This document shows, one piece after another, positions 16,394-29,701 of a stretch of DNA of 64,000 bases. A program made the position numbers and the translations under genes. A model generated the notes under the pieces. That model was given only the letters and a program-made list of their open reading frames with translations, was not told the DNA's origin and searched no databases. The DNA is from Auanema rhodensis (taxonomy: Eukaryota > Nematoda > Chromadorea > Rhabditida > Rhabditidae): NCBI GenBank assembly GCA_964057225.1, contig OZ059899.1, positions 12,870,001 through 12,934,000 on the forward strand, written 5' to 3'. Within the stretch, counting starts at the first letter, position 1. The number at the start of each line of letters is the position of its first letter.

Positions 16394-17243
16394 CTAATCA
16401 CAAATCGAAGATTCAATGATATCAAGAGTAACGTCGGTTTCACTGACAGGAACATGATCAACTATCTGACTCTTTAGGCCCAACCCAACTAATTTTGGCA
16501 TTTTTCCGAATTTCTCCTTATGTTCCCACAAGAATCTGTCGTAAAATCCCTGAAAAGCATAAGAGTTTAATTTGATACCTCTGCATTCTTAGAATCTCAC
16601 CATCCCATGCCCCAATCTGTGTCCATCCTTTGTAAATGCGACACCTGGCAACAGCACTAAATCCAATGGACCTTAAATGGGGCTGTGAGACTAAGACATA
16701 CAGTATGGCAATTATTTTATGTTTTCTATACAATTTTTTCTCGTAGAGTTAGTTAGCTATAACTAACCAGATTCATAATATTCAGGCCAATCACAATCAT
16801 TCGGTGGTTGCCTGATATTCCATAAAACAGTTGACAGATTTTGGAATCCTTCCGGCGATACTCGAAGCATTCTCATTCTCTTTTCTCCCTTTTTGAACTT
16901 AATTCATTAAGTTATGCAATATATGTATAGTCTACTCAAACTTGAGGTATGAAAACTTCCTTTCCGAGCTCAAAACATAAATTTATAATGGGGTCGGTCA
17001 TAACTTCTCCAGAAGTATTTACATATACTGATACCCGTTTGCTATTTAAAAACAATTCTGATTTAGATACCTTAAAGAAGCTTAAAGATAGTAGTATCTA
17101 CTTCAACTAACTTTCTCGTAAACTACTTTACTTTCTTTTTCAATATCTTGTTCCGATAATTGTGAGAGAATACCAGCAATATGCTTCCTCATTTCTTTCT
17201 TCAATAGACTCAAAGATTCAGATGACGCCATCTTCAAACTCAT
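16394..17243 (-). CDS. 5-formyltetrahydrofolate cyclo-ligase (MTHFS)
   Basis: Cytosolic folate enzyme (EC 6.3.3.2): ATP-dependent conversion of 5-formyl-THF to 5,10-methenyl-THF. The protein begins MSLKMASSESLSLLKKEMRKH. It contains NSKRVSVYVNTSGEVMTDPI, LCFELGKEVFIP and MRMLRV. The signature LDLVLLPGVAFTKDGHRLGH is followed by GMG and FYDRFLWEHKEKF, the ATP/substrate-binding motif of the family. The end is VTLDIIESSICD. Both Met1 and the ATG 12 nt further (17231) are in frame; the first ATG after the cttatgcag acceptor (about 17292) is 17243. It is the downstream neighbour of ced-12 with an Ur-like element at the right distance, so it is probably cotranscribed. The C. elegans orthologue, as I recall, is Y106G6E.4. 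Confidence 0.9.
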
Positions 17244-17316
17244 CAGCTTAAATTGAAATCTTTTATGAAAAGTTGAGAAGAATATAGTCGCTGCATAAGT
17301 ATGAAAGAAATAAAGA

Positions 17317-17322
17317 AAGGTA
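17317..17322 (-). promoter_or_regulatory. Ur-like element (UACCUU) upstream of the MTHFS trans-splice site
   Basis: On the minus strand TACCTT fits UAYYUU and lies about 25-30 nt before the tcatacttatgcag acceptor in the 407-bp ced-12 to MTHFS spacer. No other clear motif is seen in this spacer (17244-17650). Confidence 0.4.
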
Positions 17323-17650
17323 AATGTTAACAGACAAAGAAAATGGAGATAAATTGAAGAAAAGTTATGATATGAATGAAAAAAAAGAAGATAAACCTGT
17401 TTTGGCAAAGAAAAACAGCATATACATGAAGTGAATTGATACGATTAGATGTGTTACAGCTTTGAGCACCGTCAATAAACAATTGCATGACATGTTTTTA
17501 CCATTACCCCTAAATGGCAAATGACAAAATATCAACCGGTGATATAAAAAATATATAAATTGTACAGAAAACATATCAATAAAGCTGGGAAGGAATGAGA
17601 AGATGTAGCAATAGCTATGTACAGTATGAGATTTTTTAGAAATATATTAA

Positions 17651-20600
17651 TTAGGGACAGTCCAGATGTGGCTTCAACCAGTTGAAGTCACTTGGCAAAT
17701 CCGGAACAGGCATGCTTGTTTGAGGTTGAGGAACATCCAACAAACGAAGACGCAACTCAATGTTCAGTAGCTTATCCACCAAACGGTTTGCATCATGACT
17801 AAACAACAAACTTATTTATTATAATACCGTACGGTTATCAATGATATTTACCTTAGAAGCCCCTTTTCAATCAAATGCTTCAGTCCATCGACCCACATTA
17901 ATAATGGCTTATCAGATGAAGAAGAAGCAGAGATTATATCATCATTTTTCAGTCGAATACGAAGACCACGCAGGGCGCCTCCCTTTCTGATAGTTGCCGA
18001 CCCATCATTGCCCCATGGCACATCCACAATATCTTTTATAGAAACTGAAATATCAGCAAATCTTTGCTATTTCAGGCTTATACACGAATACCTTTCTTAA
18101 CAGCTCCAACATGTGATAATCCTTCTATATATGGATCATTATCAGTTTCAGTCATAGTAATAAATTTTTCGGCCTGGTCTAATTTCCAAAACCAGTATTG
18201 ATCTGACAGTAAAAACCGTTTAGACAACAACTTGTGACTTCAATCACCTTTGTGAGCTGCTTTGCCCTTGACAAGACGTTTAAAAGTAAACCCTTGCTTC
18301 ATAAAATTTTTCCGATTCTGAATAACAAGAGTCTCGATAGATGGAGTAAGTAATCGTCGAAGTTCACTGAATATTAAACATAGGCGATGTTGCAACGTTG
18401 TCTCAGACTAACCTAACAATCTCAGAAGACAATTGATCATGCTCTTTCATAATCTCTTCTTTTTTCCATAATTCTTGGATTTTCCAATACGAAAGGTTTT
18501 GAAGAGAATCATTCAATACAACCAATGAGATTGGTCTCTGTTCCACACATCTCCAAAGCTGTTCGCGAACAACTTTGCCTACCTAAACATGAGGGAAATT
18601 TGTTAATAGCATTATATGAGCACAACCTTCTGTAGCTCTCCTTGAGAAGCATGCATCTCTCTCCAAGTTCGATGGAACAGTTGAACAACAGAATGGAAAA
18701 GAGAATCTATTGGACTATCCAGAGTATACAGAAGTTCAATTAAATGCTCGACGCAATTATCGTCTGAAAAATAATTCTTCAAAGATGTCGAAAACCCCCC
18801 GCACAACCTGTTGGAATAACAGACAAGAGCTCACAGACTATTGTTAAACACTGAATACATAGTGGAATGAATTGCCATCCACTTCCTTCTACTCTCATAG
18901 CATTTTCGGATAACAGCTGAAGTTATTTGGACTTGGTCAGACCTTAAATTGTTTTTCAAATATGAGTAGAACTTACAATCTTGATATCTTCTTCGTTGTT
19001 GTTGTAGTAGCGAGACAATACGTTTAAAGCTAATCTACCCAAGCCACTTGCTTTCAAGAGTTCTAAGTCATTGGTGGTTTTGCAATCAGAAAATTGCAAA
19101 ATTTCAGAATCCTGTAAGATTTCAGATATATTTGCTGTTTTTAAATAAGATTATAAACCAATAACTTCCTAAACTCTTCGTCTTTGCAATCTGACTTCAT
19201 AAGTTCAGTTTGTTCCTCTAAAATTAGTCTTTGAAGTGGAAGCAGTTGATCAATTAGTGAACGCTCTCGTGCTCTGCCTGTTCTCAGGACTGAGCCGGCA
19301 ATAGCCGCTCGAAATGGCTTCGACGATAAATGCTAAAGACCATTGTTATTTGCTGTTTATGGAATTTACTCATGTACTTTGACAATTTCACGTTTTCCCT
19401 GATCTCCGCTGTTCTTGTGAAGAGCATTCATTACTGATAAAGCCGCTAAATTGACACGTTCATCTGATTTTTCCAAATGTCTAATAAGTGCTTCAACTTT
19501 CACAGAAGATAGAACACAATTTCGAGTTTGTTCTCTAAATTAACGTTAAACGTAGAAAATGAGTTAAATGGCTAAATTACCCATCACAATTTACGAGATT
19601 TTCAATCATTTGCAAAGCAATAACAACTGTGTTAGGATCTTCCAGCTTAGCTCCTCCTGACAAATGATAACATAAAACATGATTGAAGCTAATTTGAAAC
19701 AAACCAGTCACATAATTAGCTAATTGATCTATTAAATCTTGAGGAACTTCTGTCCAGCTGATATTATTGACATTTTGGTCGAGCATTGAGCGAAGAGCAT
19801 GCAAAAGATTGCACAGCATACTTGTGCTACTGAAATCATTTTGTGAGAACATAAACATGAAGAACATAGAGATTGTGATATCATGTGTAGGTTTTGACGT
19901 AATATGTAAATTTGAAACAGGAACGTGTGAGAGACTTATTTTCAATTTCGATTTCCAGATACCGGTTGCATTACAAATATAAATTATACACTACTTACCT
20001 CTTAATTCTCTCTGATTTTAGAAGATCATACAGCAATGTTATGCTACTCGATTGGTAGAATGCTTCAATAAAGCATTGGTCCTGAAAATTCAAAGTATAA
20101 TAAGAACCATAAAACGAAATATTTGACACCTTAGCAAGATTAACAAGCTTGCCAATTGCCCATTCATATTTTTTCGTTTCACTTGTTGCGAGAATGGATT
20201 TCAAACGATTAACATAATGAGCCTAGAAATATTTCAACACAATGCTCTAAACTTGTTGGAACTACCGGAGAAGCAGTAATAGTTAACATGAAACCGTGAA
20301 CAACTCTATCTATATTTGAAGATGTAAGGAAAAAACGAGGATCCTCAAATGCTAAAGCATATTCCTCGCCTAAAGGTAATTTCAACTCTGTTGACACATT
20401 AGCGATAACTTCCGATAAATTGTTCTTCTAGAGTTTCAAATTTAATTAACGAAACCAAAAATGTTCTCGAGCAACCTGTTTATCGATAGTTATAAATGCT
20501 GCATCAGGGGCGGCATCAAAAGTTACTGAAGTATTCCATTCTGATATGCTTGAATCCACAGTCACAGCTCCCTATACAGCGATTAAGAATGACTTTTCAC

Positions 20601-20691
20601 TGTGAATTGGATGATATGTTACCTTTACAACATGATCAGGAAGCTTAATATCAACAGGATTAAGTGCCTTGACCGGCACATTAAATGACAT
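17651..20691 (-). CDS. ced-12: CED-12/ELMO, engulfment and cell-motility scaffold
   Basis: ELMO partner of DOCK180/CED-5; the pair activates Rac/CED-10 for apoptotic-cell engulfment and migration. The start is MSFNVPVKALNPVDIKLPDH, with the ATG immediately after a tgtcatag acceptor. The N-terminal ubiquitin-like/armadillo part has ELKLPLGEEYALAFEDPRFF, EWAIGKLVNLAKDQCFIEAF and LEKSDERVNLAALSVMNALH. The ELMO domain has RRLILEEQTEL-type sequence, LELLKASGLGRLALNVLSRY and LCIQCLTIVCELLSVIP. FHRTWREMHASQGELQKVGK and QRPISLVVLNDSLQNLSYWK follow. The C-terminal PH domain holds DQYWFWKLD and KPLLMWVDGLKHLIEKGLLS, then KLLNIELRLRLLDVPQPQ. It ends in a short Pro-rich tail instead of the longer PxxP tail of vertebrate ELMO1. 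Confidence 0.93.
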
Positions 20692-21471
20692 CTATGACAA
20701 TATAAAGTAATTACTTGTTTCCTACGACGTACGATAAATATTTTTCCTGATCAAACCGATATAAAAACAAACATTAAAATCATATAGACAAAATTTATTG
20801 CAATTTCGCGAAATGCCGACAATGAAACTTAAATATATATAACACATAGAATGATGAATCAATCTCGACATGAAAATTAAGAACAAATCACGTGATAGTG
20901 AGTCGAATAGAATAGGTAGAAATTTGGATCATTAAGAAGTAAAATCTGTTTACGAAATAGAAAATAGATCAGTAAGTTTTATACGAAGAACACGACTAAA
21001 TTTTAGAAAAACCGAGGCACTAGTCCCGGATAGCTCGAAAAATCATAGGTATATAACAAACCGTGGGAAGATAGGCTACTTTAACAGATTAGAAAGATTT
21101 TAATTCTGTTTCAATCCCCGATCATCACTTGACCACCGATGATTTTCGAGAGGCACTGTAAGTAATCGGCTATTTAACAAACAACTTATGCATAGCAAAA
21201 GGACAGAATTGGGCTATTATAACTAATCGTAAAGAGAGGAGCAACAAATACACGCACTTAAAGAACACAGAGACGCGCATGCTTCTGCGCTCGTAAATAA
21301 TTTAACAACGATCTTCGCTTCAAAAAAAAGTGCTGGCTTAAATCAGTGTGAAAAAAGAATTATGAAAAAGGAAAGTGAGCGTCTGAACCAAAACCCACAG
21401 AACGACGGTGTTAGCAGATTCGCGATAAAGACTAAGGTTATATATAGAGCTATATTCCCCAGCTGGAGTTA
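20692..21471 (-). other. Spacer between csnk-1 and ced-12
   Basis: 780 bp, AT-rich; presumably the csnk-1 3'UTR plus the ced-12 outron. I see no gene. TACTTT, which fits UAYYUU, lies only about 14 nt before the ced-12 acceptor, so it does not count as an Ur element. The length is at the upper end for an operon spacer. Confidence 0.35.
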
Positions 21472-23470
21472 TCATTTCTGGGCATTCTGACTAGCGGGGA
21501 CCTTCCGCCTACGTCTGCGGAAACAGCAGCATTTAACTTCGCCAGACTGTGCATCAGCGCGTTCGCCTGTTCGTCCCGTTTCTTCAATACCTTCACCAGC
21601 ATTAGAATTTATTACCTGAAACAAGATGGAGATTAGATAAGTAAAACAAGTGTGAATGATAGTAAATCATGATTTCATTTTTGGCTCTATACATACCTGA
21701 GTCGACCCGAAAGGATGAGTAGATTGGTGATTAGGTTTAAGAACATCTGCACGATCTAAAGTATTAATAGATAAAACAATCATAAGATGATTAAATATAC
21801 ACCTTTCTTACTTTCTTTAGTTTCAGAAGTGTGCAATGAACCTGACGGCGTTGACTAAATGACAGGAAGTATTATGAAGACCTGATAAACAGTAATCTTA
21901 CCACATTGTTGAGTTTTGGAGTCCAGTCAAATTCATAATCATATTGGGCACCTAATCTATCAAGAACAGCTTTGAAAAGACTGAAACAATAGTCATAATC
22001 TGGTGTTTCAAAGAAGTCCAGTCGTCTAGCATAGCGGAGGTATTGAGCAAATTCATCTAAAGATTATCAACGTCAGACAAATGTAACCCAATTCAGCACT
22101 ACAAACCTGGAAATCCTTCGCATAAAACTTCCACTGCTGTTTGTCTCTTTGTGTCTCCAATTTTTTGATAACGCTCTTTAAGAGTATCGGCCTGCAATAA
22201 GATGTTGTAGATGAAAACCGAAACGTTATTGTAAGAATACCTTTAATCCTTGCCATGGTAAACTTCCTCTCAAAAAATACATAAACATGTGTCCCAATGC
22301 TTCTAAGTCATCACGCCTAGACTGCTCCTTACCCAAGTGGGTATTGATGGACATATACCTCGCAGTACCAGTCAATGATTTGTGTTCTCGATAAGCAATA
22401 TGCTTTCCTGAACATGGATGGGCCATGGATGAAACCAAATAACTCAAGTTCAAACCTGTGTCACAATCGATATATTCCTTAGCTAAACCGAAATCTATAA
22501 TATGAAGGATGTGCTGCTTTCTTGTTGAATATCGGCCAATCAAAAAGTTCTCGGGTTTCACATCACGGTATATCAAATGCTTTGTATGTACATATTCTAT
22601 TCGACGAATCTGAATCAATGGTATAGATCATATCAGAACTTAGATGGTCATCTTACCAGTTGCATTGCAATCATAGCAACTGTTTTTAAGGAAAAATGCC
22701 GGTCACAGAGATCAAACAAATCTTCCAAAGAGTGCCCGAGTAGTTCCATAACTAGAGCATTATATTTGCCACAAGGACCAAAATAATGTACTTGAGGAAG
22801 TCCCTCTGGAAAGGAAAAACAACGTAATTCAAGAAAGGCAGTGAAACAATCTCACCAGCTTGACCGAGAAGCTTATAAAACCGGTATTCTAAATGCAACT
22901 GTGGAGCTTTGCTTTTCATTGGTTCAAGTTTAATAGCAACATGCTCATTATTATATAAATTTTTCCCAAGTCGTAATTCTCCAAAATTACCACATCCTAT
23001 CTTTTTGCCAACCTGAACATAACAATACTTAGTAATGAGATTGAAAGACACATCATTAATTTGCTAAAACGAGGAGACAAGTTACCTTGAAATTGGGTCC
23101 AACCATCAAAACACCCTGGTTACTGGTATTTGCCGCACCAGAACCCGAAGAACTAGGGCCTCTTGCATTTGTCATTGCTGCTGGAGCCCAATGAGATAGC
23201 CCTGATAATAGAGCTTGACGTGGACGGAGGCCTGTTGACGTTCGCCTAAAATCGTTACAAATAGAAAAAAAGAACATTATGAATCAGACGAAGCGGACTA
23301 GCACATTCGCGTTCATCATACCACATACGTTGGAGCATTAACTACAAATTAAACGAAACAAAACATCACAAACAAGAAGCAGAGATGTCAATAAACTGTT
23401 CTAGGACTTTACTGATGCGCTAGTACCTATCGCGTTCAGATGAATCTCGCGTGTTATCGCGTTTTTCCAT
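21472..23470 (-). CDS. csnk-1: Casein kinase 1 gamma (membrane-anchored Ser/Thr kinase)
   Basis: Exon 1 (23427-23470) encodes [14 protein letters not shown] and joins across a 181-bp intron to [21 protein letters not shown] Ser/Gly/Ala-rich head precedes the kinase domain: [18 protein letters not shown] (glycine loop), VAIKLEP (ATP lysine), [14 protein letters not shown] (catalytic loop, CK1-type YRD), [14 protein letters not shown], and [20 protein letters not shown] with the CK1-specific L9D region. [20 protein letters not shown] follows. The tail ends [19 protein letters not shown]; the Cys cluster next to Arg is the palmitoylation anchor typical of the gamma subfamily. In animals CK1 gamma acts at the plasma membrane on LRP/Wnt signalling and, in C. 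elegans, on cortical polarity. It precedes ced-12 on the same strand. Confidence 0.94.
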
Positions 23471-26075
23471 GCGCAATAGCAACATTTTGTATGAATCAAT
23501 GATAGCAAAGCTATGCTAGTAACTCATTTAAACACCCTAAAAGGTGTATTTACAAAAATCTTGGGTTAAAAGAATTGAGAAATACAACATGGATGACTGT
23601 AAAAACATGAAATGTGCTGTGGTATTGTTCAATAACACAACTCGAGGTTCAGATAAACAGGGCCACAAATCAATACAAAATATAAAGATAACAGAAAAGA
23701 AAAGCAATTTCAAACATGACAGGAACTTAAAGCATAAGTTGTCAATTATGAAGTACATTTTAAGCTTAGCTTACTAGTATTGAATTCAGAGATAGGAGCA
23801 AAAATCTATCACCCAGGGCGAGACTTATGCAGCCATCGAGCGCACGCGTCGCAACCGCTCGCGTCAAATCCATCCATTCCCCCGATCAACAGCGACCCGC
23901 TAACAGCCCCCACCCTTGGTCGGTCGGTCGGAAAGAACACAGCCAACTTGAATGTGCACTGTTATCCTTATTTGGAATAACTTAACCGGGATCGGACAAA
24001 GAATCCGGAAGGCATTGTTCCGGTATAAGGAAAGTTGCGGGTGGCTGAGGGCTATAGCATGTCAGACGGAAGCAGAGCAGCTTTAGCGTCGACATTGATA
24101 ACAGCGCTAAGCAGAACAGGAATCGATTGTGAACAATTCGTTCACACTCAGGTTAATAGTTTTTCCAACACACGTTTAGCTTGAAACTTTTTTGTTTTGA
24201 AGGAACAAAGAGGAGTTTGATTGAAAGTAAGTTTTGATGGTAAAAAAATGAAGTATTGAATGGAAGCAATAGGTGATAGTCATGAAGAAGAACATTCGCT
24301 TGTCATTAATTCTCAAAAGGTAGTCAGATAATGAATGGGAAAAACCGGGCACAACATGCCAGCCGGTAACTCGTTTCGTATGTTCCAAACAATACAATAG
24401 AACTGTCGAGTGCCCTCTCTTTCTATTTATCTGTCACCTGTCTCAAAGACCCTAGGGACATATGAGAAACAACACTCAATTGAGTGAGTTTAAAAAGATT
24501 TTTGCCGCATGAAAGTTCGAGTTTTAACTAGTAATAGCTGATATGATTGGGCCGGAAGTAACGAACACTTGTTTTTTGTTATAAATAGATAGGGACAGAC
24601 AAAATTCATAATACGATAGGCAGAATAGAGACACGACAGATGAGAGAATTGAGCTCAATGAGAGGCAGGTAAGACAAAAAGAAAAATTAGAAACAGTATT
24701 CAAAAATATAAAAAGTAATAGAAAATGTACTTTCTACTTAGACTCCGTCTCCCATTACCTCTCCATATTATGGTTGCTAGACAAATCATAAATTAGATTA
24801 GATGATTTGGCTTCGTTAATATGATAGACGAGAATGGTTTTCAACATCATAAAGTAGATAGAATTTGTTTGAAATATTATAAAGCAGATACATGGAACCT
24901 ACGTTGGCAAATAGGAAAAATAGAAAAGGGAAAGACAGAGAGAGAACGAGAGAGATTAATACGCAAACGGTAGAAAATGACAGAAAATCCACCGACTGCG
25001 ATCAAAAGACCATGAAGTACCATAATGAGAGAAACGTCTAAAATCTTAAAAAAGAAACAGTTTTTGTTATAAAAAATACTCAATGTGGAAAATAACAAGA
25101 ACAGGTAAAATAGAGTGAAACAGAGTTTCTCCGGAAGAGAGACAATAACGATATAAAATCAGACAAACAGGAAAAGGAAAATTCAGGCACTGTTGTTCAG
25201 TTGTTCATAAGTCCTTTAGGTATTATAAAAAAATAAAAGAGAAGCCGTGAAAAAGATGAAATTTTCGCGAAGACAATAAGCGAAAAAACCGAAGAAAGTT
25301 TAAAATTGAAGGAATAGTATGTTGAGAGATAGTTAATCTGCTATAACAGAATTATAAAGAAGACAGCAGTATATTCCATATTTGGAATAGCATTAGTTGC
25401 TTTTGAGCAAGCCGTATATTAAGTAAGAGATTTGTCAAATACAAGCCAGATATGGTCAGACAAATTGAATAAATCCTTTTCTACCTTCTAACATATAACA
25501 CATCATGCACATAGACACATAGAGAGAGCGAGGGAGAGAGACTAACATGTATGGTAGTCATGACAACAATTTTTATCATCAAAAAATGATATATGTATAA
25601 GAAGTTCGTTAGATGAAGAATAATGTTAAAAAAACAGTAGATAAATTTGATAAAAACATAAAACATAGTTCGTCCTAACACAGATTCTCCTCTGATTGTA
25701 AAAAAAAACAAATATTTACACATTAAATATGTAATGAATATTACAAACAAATACAATCGGATATTTCCTAAACGGCAGAATTAGGAATCATTTTAAGGCT
25801 GTATATAGACTGGTAGCGTAAAAGGGTTGAGCAGCGGCGCGTAGCGGAACAACTGACCAGAGAGCAGTCAAAATGACACTAGACAGAAGAGACCGAGAGA
25901 TAGAGAAAGAAAGCAAACCAAATAGGGAAAATATTCGAAATGTCACACCCTACACGAATTTTGAACAATCTTTCAGATAGAATTCGTGCTTCAGCAGTCC
26001 GCAAGCAGAAAAAAACTGTGCAATCTGTTAGCTTTTGGAGGAAGCAGCACTTCTGATTGCCAGGGAGAGAAGGGG

Positions 26076-26170
26076 AGGGAATATGCAAGAGCGAGAGAGA
26101 GGGAGAGAAAGGGAGAGAAGGAAAGCGGGCTGGAAAGAAGAAGAATGGAAAAAGATAGGAAGGAAAGGCC
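26076..26170 (+). repeat. Imperfect GA-rich low-complexity tract
   Basis: Interrupted GAGAGAGGG/GAAAGG sequence on the + strand, an example of the purine bias of this gene-poor region. Confidence 0.7.
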
Positions 26171-27835
26171 AGACAATAGAGAAGTAAACAAATGAAGGAT
26201 TATTAATATTATTAGAGATGATGAAAGTACGAAATTATTCGATGTGAACGGTAGTGAATTTGAGTTCAAGGGAATAGAAGTCTTCGAAAGTACGTCAACA
26301 GTGCAAAGAGCTTGTATTCGGTACGATGTCTGAAGAGGAAACGCCTGCAGATTGAACAAATAGATGTGAATGGTGAGAAGCAGAAAAAATGGAAATCTCA
26401 GCTGAATAGGTGGTCTATTGATTTTCAAAGTCATTTTATATCAATATTTTTTGCAATTTAACCAAATACTGTATAAAAATCATAAAACAGTGATAGCTAA
26501 AGAAACAAAACGTAAATTAGGAAATATTGATGAACTACTTTCACTACTATTATTTCTATCATTTAGTAGACAGCTTGCAAACTTGCTGAAGGAAAAGCAG
26601 ATGGTGAGTTTTGGAAGATATCATATGGGACTAATTAACAGCAAAGAAGGCAATATGATTATATAAGAAAAGATTCGATCAAACAGAGATAAAACATCGC
26701 AAATATGAATAATAAAAAAGGTGGGGGGGTGCGAGAAATATTAGCACAAATTCATTTGAACAATAAAACCGTTGCTTAGAAAAATGTTTGACAAGAATAA
26801 AAAAAAAGGTTGTAAAGATAGATAATCAGTATCGTAGCAGCGCTAAATTTCATAGAAAAACTTGCACTGCTAATATCAAGGAATAATCAATATTGTTGGG
26901 CATTTGGTCAACTTTTCTCAGATCCATAATAGAAACCAAGAACAATAAGCAATATACAAAAAAACAATAACAAAACGTAGACATGCTTCTTTAATAGAAA
27001 AAAAAGAAATTCAACTAGAAAACAGTTCTAGATTTTCGGAAATATAATGGAAACTTTTTGTGTCGTCATCGTCATCAGTAATTGGCATTCATCATCACAA
27101 AGTGATTAATCAATGATTATGGGAACAAATAATTGATACGAATAATAGGATAAGAACCAAATCAAAGAGAAGTTGCATATGCAACAACTGGACGTCTGGA
27201 GGATGATAATTTATATTTCGATTTTTCTTCCGTAGGCTCTCACCCTTAAGACTTGCTCCATTGGGAATAATGTCTATCTGGCAAATGCCCTTTTCCTTTT
27301 TACGATTTCAATAACGCATACATGCAAGCTAGATCAACTATGTAGCAATTTGTAAGATGTTCAAATAGGCATATAAAACAAAGATTGCGGAGGTACGTAA
27401 ATCATTTAAAAACCTCAAGTGTATAGTGAATACTTATCAAATATCATGAACTTGAGTTTGTGAAGAAAAACACTAGCCAAACTGAATAATACGGAAAGTA
27501 CCCTTAATTAATCCAGAAAAGATACTCCGCCTTTCCCCAGAGAACCAGAAAAAAACGAAGGCGATTAAAATAATACGAAAACAAAGTTAAATGGAAACGG
27601 GAAAAAGCATACCTCAATTTAAATTGGAAAATAACAAATACATTCAAAAATAGACGCCGAAAAGTAAAATGCAACCACACGTTCAACTGCGACTGAAGAA
27701 AATGGCAAACAAAGCGTATGGCAGCTGACGTAAACTACGTGAACTTCGAAATTATTCTAATGCATTAGCAACGTGACGTGAAGTAAAACATGTTAGCTCA
27801 TAGGATATCCCTATGCTAATCATTTGTTTGCAATG

Positions 27836-27945
27836 ATGACGACGAGGACGACAACGGAGAAAGATGAGATGCTGATGATGATGAGGGTGATGATGGCGAA
27901 AAAGAAAAAGAATACGGAGAAGAAGAAAGATCTGCTACAGCAGGA
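27836..27945 (+). repeat. ATG/GAC/GAA triplet-like low-complexity tract
   Basis: Runs of atgatgacgacgaggac and gatgatgatgagggtg followed by gaaaaagaaaaag. A 42-codon open frame here (MMTTRTTTEKDEMLMMMRVM) is most likely a by-product of the repeat. Confidence 0.55.
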
Positions 27946-29670
27946 GCTAGACAGTTAGTCAGGCTATTGACTTGCTTCTGCATATGCCGGAGGGTAGAAT
28001 TGAGATGATGAGACGATGAAGCATAAGATGAAAAGAAAAAAGAGGAAAAGAAAGAGAATGCTTAGAATAGCGGCAGGGTGATAGACTGATGTTCTACGAT
28101 CAGACAAAGAGTGAAGTGCAGTCGAATTCTATCCAGAATACAGATGAATGAAGAGATGAGGAATGCGGAAAGTCGAACGTACACAGAATGATTCCGCCCG
28201 CGCGTGGTGAGGCAATACTGTTCTGATGATGGAGGAATAGAGCAGAAGATGATTAGGAGCAAAGTTAGCCAAGCAACCAAAGCCGAAAGCTTTAAGATGG
28301 TGGACGAACAAGAGGTGAAATAGAAATAGACAGAAGAATGTTAGTCGCAGAACAGACGCAGAAGCACAGAGAGAATGAACAAAGTGTCAAGAGAATATGA
28401 GTAAACAGTTGAAGATCCTGACTGGCAAGAGATGCATATAGAGCATTAGTTGGGTCACACAAGTGCCAACTATCACATCCAATCTCATCCTTCGCTGCCG
28501 TCGTCGGCACGCAGACAGAGTACGAACGAGCAAGAGAAAAAGGCAAAAATACAGAGGGAGAACACAAGGATAGAATAGATTGAGAGAGAAAGAGTAGAAA
28601 GAGAAGTCATTCCATATTCTTTTTTTTTCTCACTCCTCCTCTTGCACACATGCATTCTAGCACACAAACACTCACACGCTCATACATCCAGTTCACAACT
28701 CAATGAAATTCTGTCTAGCTATTCTGATGGAGGTCATAGTATTTATATAAAAATGATATTTTTGCCAAATTTAAGATTTTGCATACAACTTGTTATAGAA
28801 TTTCGAGTTAAGCTTTGAAATTTGACATAAGTTTTTGAGTTGAATTGAACAAATGCAACAAGGAACTCAAGATAGAGGAAGAAAATGCCAAAGACATCAT
28901 ACAACTTTTTAAGGTTTGGAATGAAACATTGTCTACATGTTAGAGGAAATAATGTTTTTTCTATTCTAAAAACAGATACATGCTGTGAACAGTGAAGATA
29001 GACATAGAGATCTAAAAATAGTGGTGGGTCCACGAACTGTGTGACAGAGGAAAAAAGATATTTCTTGCAGTTATGGTGTGTTGTTGACGTCAACCTAGTT
29101 GTAAACTATTGTTTTCCAAATAACTTTAATGAGAAAAAGTAACAAAGACCAAGGAAACATAGATGATATTGATTGTGTTGAGGACGTTCATGGCAGATAG
29201 CCCCTGGAAACTTGGGAAGCAAAAGGGAGACTAACAGTGGAATAAAGGACGAAAAAGAGTGACTGAAAAGAAGATACATATGAAGGCACGGACGACAACG
29301 TTGACGACTTTGACGACAACTTGGGCTATGTAGACGGCGTCGAAGGCAAAAAGAGGAAGGGAAGGCGAAGAGAAAGGACCAGAAATAAGAGTTTGATGAT
29401 GGCGGTGACAAGCAGTTTTGCCGAAATAAATGTTTTGCTCCTATTCGACAAAACATCAAATATGTGATTGGAGCTGCTAAAGTTGAAAACTGCTTGAGAT
29501 TCAGTCGCAAAAATAGATATAACTAATGGGTATTGTGATAAGCAGAGAGATTTTCAGATGATAAAGGCTTAAGGAGTTGGAAATCTGCAAAGCTTGAAGA
29601 TTCATTTGTAAATGAGTTTTATTATGTATTTGATTTGCTCTCAACACGCACATTCGATTTCCGAATCTCA

Positions 29671-29701
29671 TGTGTGTTTGTGTGTGTGTGTGTGTGTGTG
29701 T
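29671..29701 (+). repeat. (TG)n microsatellite
   Basis: About 15 TG units with one TTT interruption near the start. Confidence 0.85.

Noticed and set aside
16934-16945. ctcaaacttgag, similar to part of the SL1 leader
   Set aside because: It is a short palindrome inside an MTHFS intron, without the rest of the leader, a donor or an Sm site.
27411-27422. acctcaagtgt identical to the 3' half of lin-4 microRNA
   Set aside because: The 5' seed (tccctgag) is absent and no hairpin partner is visible; an 11-nt chance match.
28292-28567. Open minus-strand frame with CDSWHLCDPTNALYASLASQ
   Set aside because: The rest is Ser/Leu/Cys low complexity from CT-rich DNA, with no phase-matched neighbours or recognisable domain.
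29280-29460. Open plus-strand frame TDDNVDDFDDNLGYVDG followed by a basic stretch
   Set aside because: A stop lies just upstream, there is no ATG and no good acceptor; it sits in GAC/GA-rich low-complexity sequence.
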